DNA of 9,739 bases from assembly GCA_028869725.1 (NCBI GenBank), contig JAGWRJ010000813.1, forward strand, positions 1-9,739. The letters run 5' to 3'. The DNA comes from Alphaproteobacteria bacterium. Lineage in GTDB: Bacteria > Pseudomonadota > Alphaproteobacteria > Micropepsales > Micropepsaceae. Shown one piece after another: positions 7,024 to 9,739 of the stretch. A program made the position numbers and the translations under genes. Position 1 is the stretch's first letter; each line of letters opens with the position of its first letter. The notes under the pieces were generated by a model. It worked only from the letters and a program-made list of their open reading frames with translations. It was not told where the DNA came from and did not search any database.

Positions 7024-7053
7024 GGCGTGTGGTGGACCTGTCCGCCGCACGCC
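7024..7053 (+). terminator. Strong stem-loop after the crotonase gene, without a U-tract
   Basis: Thirteen consecutive pairs, two of them G-U, join GGCGTGTGGTGGA (7024-7036) and TCCGCCGCACGCC (7041-7053) around a CCTG loop, starting 13 bases after the crotonase stop. The G-U pairs only work in the plus-strand RNA, which fits a 3' end of this gene. No T-run follows, so it may be a 3' stabilising hairpin or part of a rho-dependent end rather than a classical terminator. No other structure is obvious up to the lipoprotein gene on the other strand at 7248. Confidence 0.5.
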
Positions 7054-7247
7054 AGGCTGCCCCGCGCGCCGAATGGTCCCCGTGACCTGTCTCTGAAACG
7101 GCGTAGGGCACAGTCACGCGGGCAGATGCCATGGCGTCGTCAACCTTCGTCGCGTGCCTCAACATACGGAAACCGGGCATGGCGCGGCGTGTGTGGGTAT
7201 GGTTGCGCAGACGCGCAGCTGTTCGGGTTCGATATATTCCCGAAGCT

Positions 7248-7550
7248 TCAGTGCCCGGGTCCTGGAGGCCTCAGGATTGAGTCTGGTCCAGTACCGAGGC
7301 CAGCTCCGGTCCGTCGGCAGTTCGTATAGCCTGCATTCCAGCCGGCGCGATAGGGAGGTACCGTACGATAGGCCTGATCGTTTCGCACGGCGGTATCTTT
7401 ATAGGATGAAGTTCCAACTCCGGTCGCGGCGGCACAGCCATCTTCGTAGCCGGCGCGATAAGGCTCGCTCTTTTGCAGGGCCGAGTTTGCGGTGCCGGCA
7501 CATCCTGCAAGAGCAAGTGCGCACAGGGGGAGGAAAAAGGATCGCATCAT
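7248..7550 (-). CDS. Small lipoprotein with two YRAG motifs
   Basis: I know of no function for it. The 100-residue protein begins with a short signal peptide (MRSFFLPLCALALAGC) whose lipobox LAGC puts the lipidated cysteine at residue 17. The following alanine, not aspartate, suggests sorting to the outer membrane. The mature part carries a twofold motif: PYRAGYEDGC at 30-39 and PYRAGWNAGYTNC at 66-78, each ending in a cysteine (C39, C78) that could form a disulfide. The tail is rich in glycine and proline. Small lipoproteins of this look are, as I remember, common and uncharacterised in sphingomonads. Two ATGs in a row (7550 and 7547) are possible starts, and no clear ribosome site precedes them. 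It is on the same strand as the transporter, 100 bases downstream of it, with a long dyad in between. Confidence 0.8.
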   Translation of the reverse strand: MMRSFFLPLCALALAGCAGTANSALQKSEPYRAGYEDGCAAATGVGTSSYKDTAVRNDQAYRTVPPYRAGWNAGYTNCRRTGAGLGTGPDSILRPPGPGH

Positions 7551-7563
7551 GGGTTCGAGATTA

Positions 7564-7589
7564 GCATGAGAGTAGGCCTACTGCCATGC
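7564..7589 (-). promoter_or_regulatory. 26-base imperfect dyad in front of the lipoprotein gene
   Basis: The outer arms GCATG (7564-7568) and CATGC (7585-7589) enclose the perfect 12-base palindrome AGTAGGCCTACT (7571-7582), with two unpaired bases on each side, giving 11 of 13 matching pairs around one axis. It lies 13 bases upstream of the lipoprotein start and about 60 bases after the transporter stop. No T-run follows on the minus strand, so an operator of the lipoprotein gene is as likely as a transcript end for the transporter. Confidence 0.4.
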
Positions 7590-7650
7590 GTAGGGCCAGG
7601 ACCATGGAAGCGCCCTGATGATGTCGGATTACGTCAGAACTGGGTGCAGC

Positions 7651-8964
7651 CTAAAAGTAGCGCCAGCTCAAATAGAGCTGTGCCAGTACGATCGAGGCCA
7701 GCATCATGGGGAAGGCGACGGCAGCAAAGCGGACGAAAGAGAAGCGCACCCCGTTCTTTTCGGCGAGGCCTGCGACGGTGAGATTGGCGCTGGCACCGAT
7801 CAATGTGCCGTTGCCTCCGAGGCAGGCACCAAGAGACAATGCCCACCATACCGGCATGAGATTTTGTGCCCCGCCGAGTATACGGTCGAGGTGCTGGATG
7901 AGCGGGATCATGGTGGTCACGAAGGGGATGTTATCGACAATTGAAGAGAGCAGAGCGCTTCCCCACAGGACACCGGTAGCGGTCGCGAAAGGATTGCCGT
8001 GGGTAGCGGCAACCAGCTGCTGAGCCAGCCAGTCTAGAACTCCCGCGCGCTCAATGCCGCCAACAATCACGAAGAGACCGACAAAAAAGAACAGCGTGAT
8101 CCATTCAACCTCTGCGAAGGCGTGGGCAACGAGATCGGCATGCTTATGGTGATGATGGGGGATGGTTTCCAGAAGGATCAAGGTTGCAGCCCCCGCAAGC
8201 GCAATGGTTGCAACCTCCAGATGGAGCTGATGGGCCAGGATGAGGCCCAGCGTGACTGCGCCAATGACGATCAGGGAACAGGCGAGTAGCCAGCGATCCT
8301 GTATCATTGCTGAAGGATTGAGCCCCATGAGCCGCTCGCGTCTTTCGGGCTCAGCCCTGAGATGTATCCCCCAGATAAAATGATTGACGAGGACCTGTAG
8401 TACGAGCAGGGCAGCGACGAAAGGCCCCAGATTTAAGAGAAAGGCATTGAATGACAGATGCGCGGCCGTCCCAATCAGGATATTGGGCGGGTCCCCGATC
8501 AAGGTCGCAGTGCCGCCTATATTGCTGGCCAGAATCTCGGCTACCAGAAAGGGGTAGACGGGTACGGCAAGTTCCTCGGCGATTACGAAGGTGACAGGAA
8601 CCACGAGAAGTACCGTTGTCACGTTATCAAGCAATGCAGAGAAGAGTGCCGTTAGCAGCGACAGAACAATCATGACGCCAGCCGGTGAAGCGCGGACGAG
8701 CTTTGCAGCAGTTATGGCTGCGTAGCCGAAGAGTCCACTCTTGCGCGCAACGCCCACGATTATCATCATGCCCGCGAGTAGGCCCAGGGCGTTGAAATTG
8801 ATGGCCGCGATGGCCTGGTCCTGTGTCAACGCTCCCACAATAATCATCACGGAACCGCCCAGCAGGGCGATGACCGCGCGATTGATGCGATCGCTGATGA
8901 TCACCACGTAGGTGATGATGAGAATGCCGGTCGCTGTCCAAAACAGCGCCGCGCCCTCCATCAT
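7651..8964 (-). CDS. ArsB/NhaD/P-protein family ion transporter
   Basis: A 437-residue inner-membrane transporter of the ion transporter superfamily, with many hydrophobic helices throughout. The two inverted halves each show the family's paired signature. In the first half, DNVTT (113-117) is followed by IGGTATLIGDPPN (149-161); in the second, DNIPF (344-348) is followed by LGGNGTLIGASAN (382-394). In the family these re-entrant segments form the transport site. The GTATLIGDPPN form is typical of the P-permease group, which includes arsenite pump ArsB, Na+/H+ antiporter NhaD and human OCA2 protein. The ion cannot be decided here, and no arsenic gene is near. A loop between the halves holds the cluster HHHHKH (270-275). 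The ATG at 8964 is preceded by GGGGGGAA, complement of 8967-8974. It follows the CBS-domain gene after 12 bases, so the two are probably cotranscribed and coupled. Confidence 0.94.
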   Translation of the reverse strand: MMEGAALFWTATGILIITYVVIISDRINRAVIALLGGSVMIIVGALTQDQAIAAINFNALGLLAGMMIIVGVARKSGLFGYAAITAAKLVRASPAGVMIVLSLLTALFSALLDNVTTVLLVVPVTFVIAEELAVPVYPFLVAEILASNIGGTATLIGDPPNILIGTAAHLSFNAFLLNLGPFVAALLVLQVLVNHFIWGIHLRAEPERRERLMGLNPSAMIQDRWLLACSLIVIGAVTLGLILAHQLHLEVATIALAGAATLILLETIPHHHHKHADLVAHAFAEVEWITLFFFVGLFVIVGGIERAGVLDWLAQQLVAATHGNPFATATGVLWGSALLSSIVDNIPFVTTMIPLIQHLDRILGGAQNLMPVWWALSLGACLGGNGTLIGASANLTVAGLAEKNGVRFSFVRFAAVAFPMMLASIVLAQLYLSWRYF

Positions 8965-8976
8965 GATTCCCCCCGG

Positions 8977-9438
8977 TCAGGTCTTGTCCGACCGAGCGCT
9001 TATGACACGGATTGCCGCAGACGGGGAGACCAAACCGAGCAGTTTTCCATTGGTTCCCACGACGGGCAGTATGTCGTGGCCTCGACAGAAAAGCCTTAGC
9101 GCTTCCGGAGCCGGAGTGTCGGGCCGTACAAATGCCGCCTGCATATTGCACCAGTCCCTGACGAGCTGTGGTGCAATGGCCTCGAATTTGGCGCGCAACT
9201 CACTCAGATCGTCGGCAATAAATCGTACGTTGGCCCTCATATCACCAGCGACCGCCACGCGCGGTATAATCCGTGCCAGGATCTCACTGATCCCAAATAC
9301 TCCGACATAGTCTCCGTCTGCCGTTATGACCGGCAGGCTCTGTACGGAAGCTCGCGCCAGGATCTCTGCGGCCTCGCCTAGCGTATTCTCAGCACGCAGC
9401 GGTGCCGGACCGTCATTGATGAGCGCACTGCAGTTCAT
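8977..9438 (-). CDS. Paired CBS-domain protein
   Basis: A 153-residue soluble protein made of two CBS domains. The first spans about residues 1-62, with LGEAAEILARASVQSLPVI and GDYVGVFGISEIL. The second is about 100-150, with TPAPEALRLFCRGHDILPVV and GKLLGLVSPSAAIRVI. A helical linker (74-99) joins them. CBS pairs form Bateman modules that usually bind adenine nucleotides and regulate an attached enzyme or channel. Here the module is free-standing and directly upstream of the ion transporter, so it may gate or sense for it; that is inferred. I start at ATG 9438 because AGAGGGG (complement of 9442-9448) is just ahead. The frame is open to 9501, but the extra 21 residues are arginine-rich and would overlap the candidate promoter. 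CBS domains of this kind also occur in stand-alone stress proteins. Confidence 0.9.
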   Translation of the reverse strand: MNCSALINDGPAPLRAENTLGEAAEILARASVQSLPVITADGDYVGVFGISEILARIIPRVAVAGDMRANVRFIADDLSELRAKFEAIAPQLVRDWCNMQAAFVRPDTPAPEALRLFCRGHDILPVVGTNGKLLGLVSPSAAIRVISARSDKT

Positions 9439-9441
9439 GAA

Positions 9442-9448
9442 CCCCTCT
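9442..9448 (-). promoter_or_regulatory. Ribosome binding site deciding the start of the CBS-domain gene
   Basis: On the minus strand AGAGGGG sits 3 bases before ATG 9438 (the AGAGG core is 5 bases away). The upstream in-frame start at 9501 has no comparable purine stretch, which supports the shorter 153-residue protein. Confidence 0.6.
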
Positions 9449-9472
9449 TTTGGAAAAACCAGGTAAAGGGCT

Positions 9473-9501
9473 GCTCTAGCCCGGGCCCGGGATCCCTTCA
9501 A
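9473..9501 (-). promoter_or_regulatory. Candidate promoter of the CBS-transporter pair with a palindrome in its spacer
   Basis: Read on the minus strand, TTGAAG (9496-9501) and TAGAGC (9473-9478) are separated by exactly 17 bases. They match the -35 and -10 consensus at 4 and 3 of 6 positions. The spacer contains the perfect 12-base palindrome CCCGGGCCCGGG (9480-9491), which could be an operator. The start codon is 34 bases downstream of the -10. Perfect 12-base palindromes are expected about twice by chance in a window of this size, so the position is the main argument. Confidence 0.35.
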
Positions 9502-9666
9502 GTCCGCAGGCCACGTGAATCTGCCATCTACCGAGGCAGGAGAGGAGACCTGGCAGGGTGCGAGGCCCCGTGGGTCATCCGTCTGGGGCTGCCGCGCTTC
9601 GCCGAACCTGGTGTGGCGGAACCGGCGTGGGGGGGTCGCAATGCGAAACGATTGGATCGCGATCTG

Positions 9667-9739
9667 CTATCCGGCGGGCAGACGGAGCGTCGCGATAAAT
9701 CCTTTGCCACGATCCGAGGACAGGAGCAGGCGCCCGCCA
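9667..9739 (-). CDS. C-terminal end of a probable sensor histidine kinase, cut by the window edge
   Basis: Only 23 codons before a TAG (9667-9669) are in the window. They read GGRLLLSSDRGKGF followed by IATLRLPAG. This matches the end of the GHKL ATP-binding domain of two-component sensor kinases: the G-G-x-h strand, then the G-x-G-[TF] turn of the G2 box, the last beta strand with x-h-x-LP, and a stop a few residues later. Which kinase it is cannot be seen. The gene reads toward the CBS gene on the same strand, with 228 bases between them. The call rests on a short motif, so it is tentative, but the frame, motif order and stop position agree. Confidence 0.6.
   Translation of the reverse strand, partial: GGRLLLSSDRGKGFIATLRLPAG

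Noticed and set aside
9528..9710. Minus-strand open frame of 60 codons at the right edge
   Set aside because: It overlaps the better-supported histidine kinase end in another frame and is arginine/serine/proline-rich without any motif.
1..9739. Search for CRISPR arrays, tRNA or rRNA genes, insertion sequences and attachment sites
   Set aside because: Reading both strands I saw no regularly spaced repeats, no tRNA cloverleaf, no transposase or integrase and no flanking direct repeats.

Overview
The window looks like an ordinary stretch of chromosome from a moderately GC-rich alphaproteobacterium. A sphingomonad (Sphingomonadales) is my best guess. It rests on the style of the FadJ-like protein, the crotonase-family protein, the small YRAG-motif lipoprotein and the iron superoxide dismutase, all judged from memory without a database search. 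I see no insertion sequence, phage gene, CRISPR array, tRNA or rRNA.

Layout, left half (+ strand): the C-terminal part of an MFS transporter (1-387) runs in from the left edge. A small basic hypothetical protein follows (610-822), then a 341-base stretch without a convincing gene, which holds the leader of an iron superoxide dismutase (1164-1760). That gene ends in a textbook intrinsic terminator (1783-1819). Just behind it is a candidate promoter with an unusually long spacer containing an ACGT-NN... style dyad. Next come a MerR-family regulator of the LiuR type (1911-2342), a thiolase (2426-3634) and a fused enoyl-CoA hydratase/3-hydroxyacyl-CoA dehydrogenase (3722-5914), closed by a hairpin terminator (5943-5972). 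These three genes read as a regulated beta-oxidation operon. The two enzymes together cover hydration, dehydrogenation and thiolysis of 2-enoyl-CoA, and no acyl-CoA dehydrogenase or ligase is present here. A separate crotonase-family gene (6105-7010) follows, whose active site looks more like an enoyl-CoA isomerase than a hydratase. It ends in a strong stem-loop without a U-tract.

Layout, right half (- strand): a small lipoprotein (7248-7550), a large ArsB/NhaD/P-protein type ion transporter (7651-8964) and a paired-CBS-domain protein (8977-9438) are all on the reverse strand. The CBS gene is transcribed first and sits only 12 bases upstream of the transporter, so the two probably form a transporter plus nucleotide-sensor unit. 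At the right edge, the last codons of what looks like a sensor histidine kinase (9667-9739, - strand) enter the window.

I found no clearly new biological system. The points most worth checking are the candidate MerR promoter at 1823-1853, the altered active site of the crotonase protein, the CBS/transporter pair with its histidine cluster, and a long imperfect dyad in front of the lipoprotein gene.
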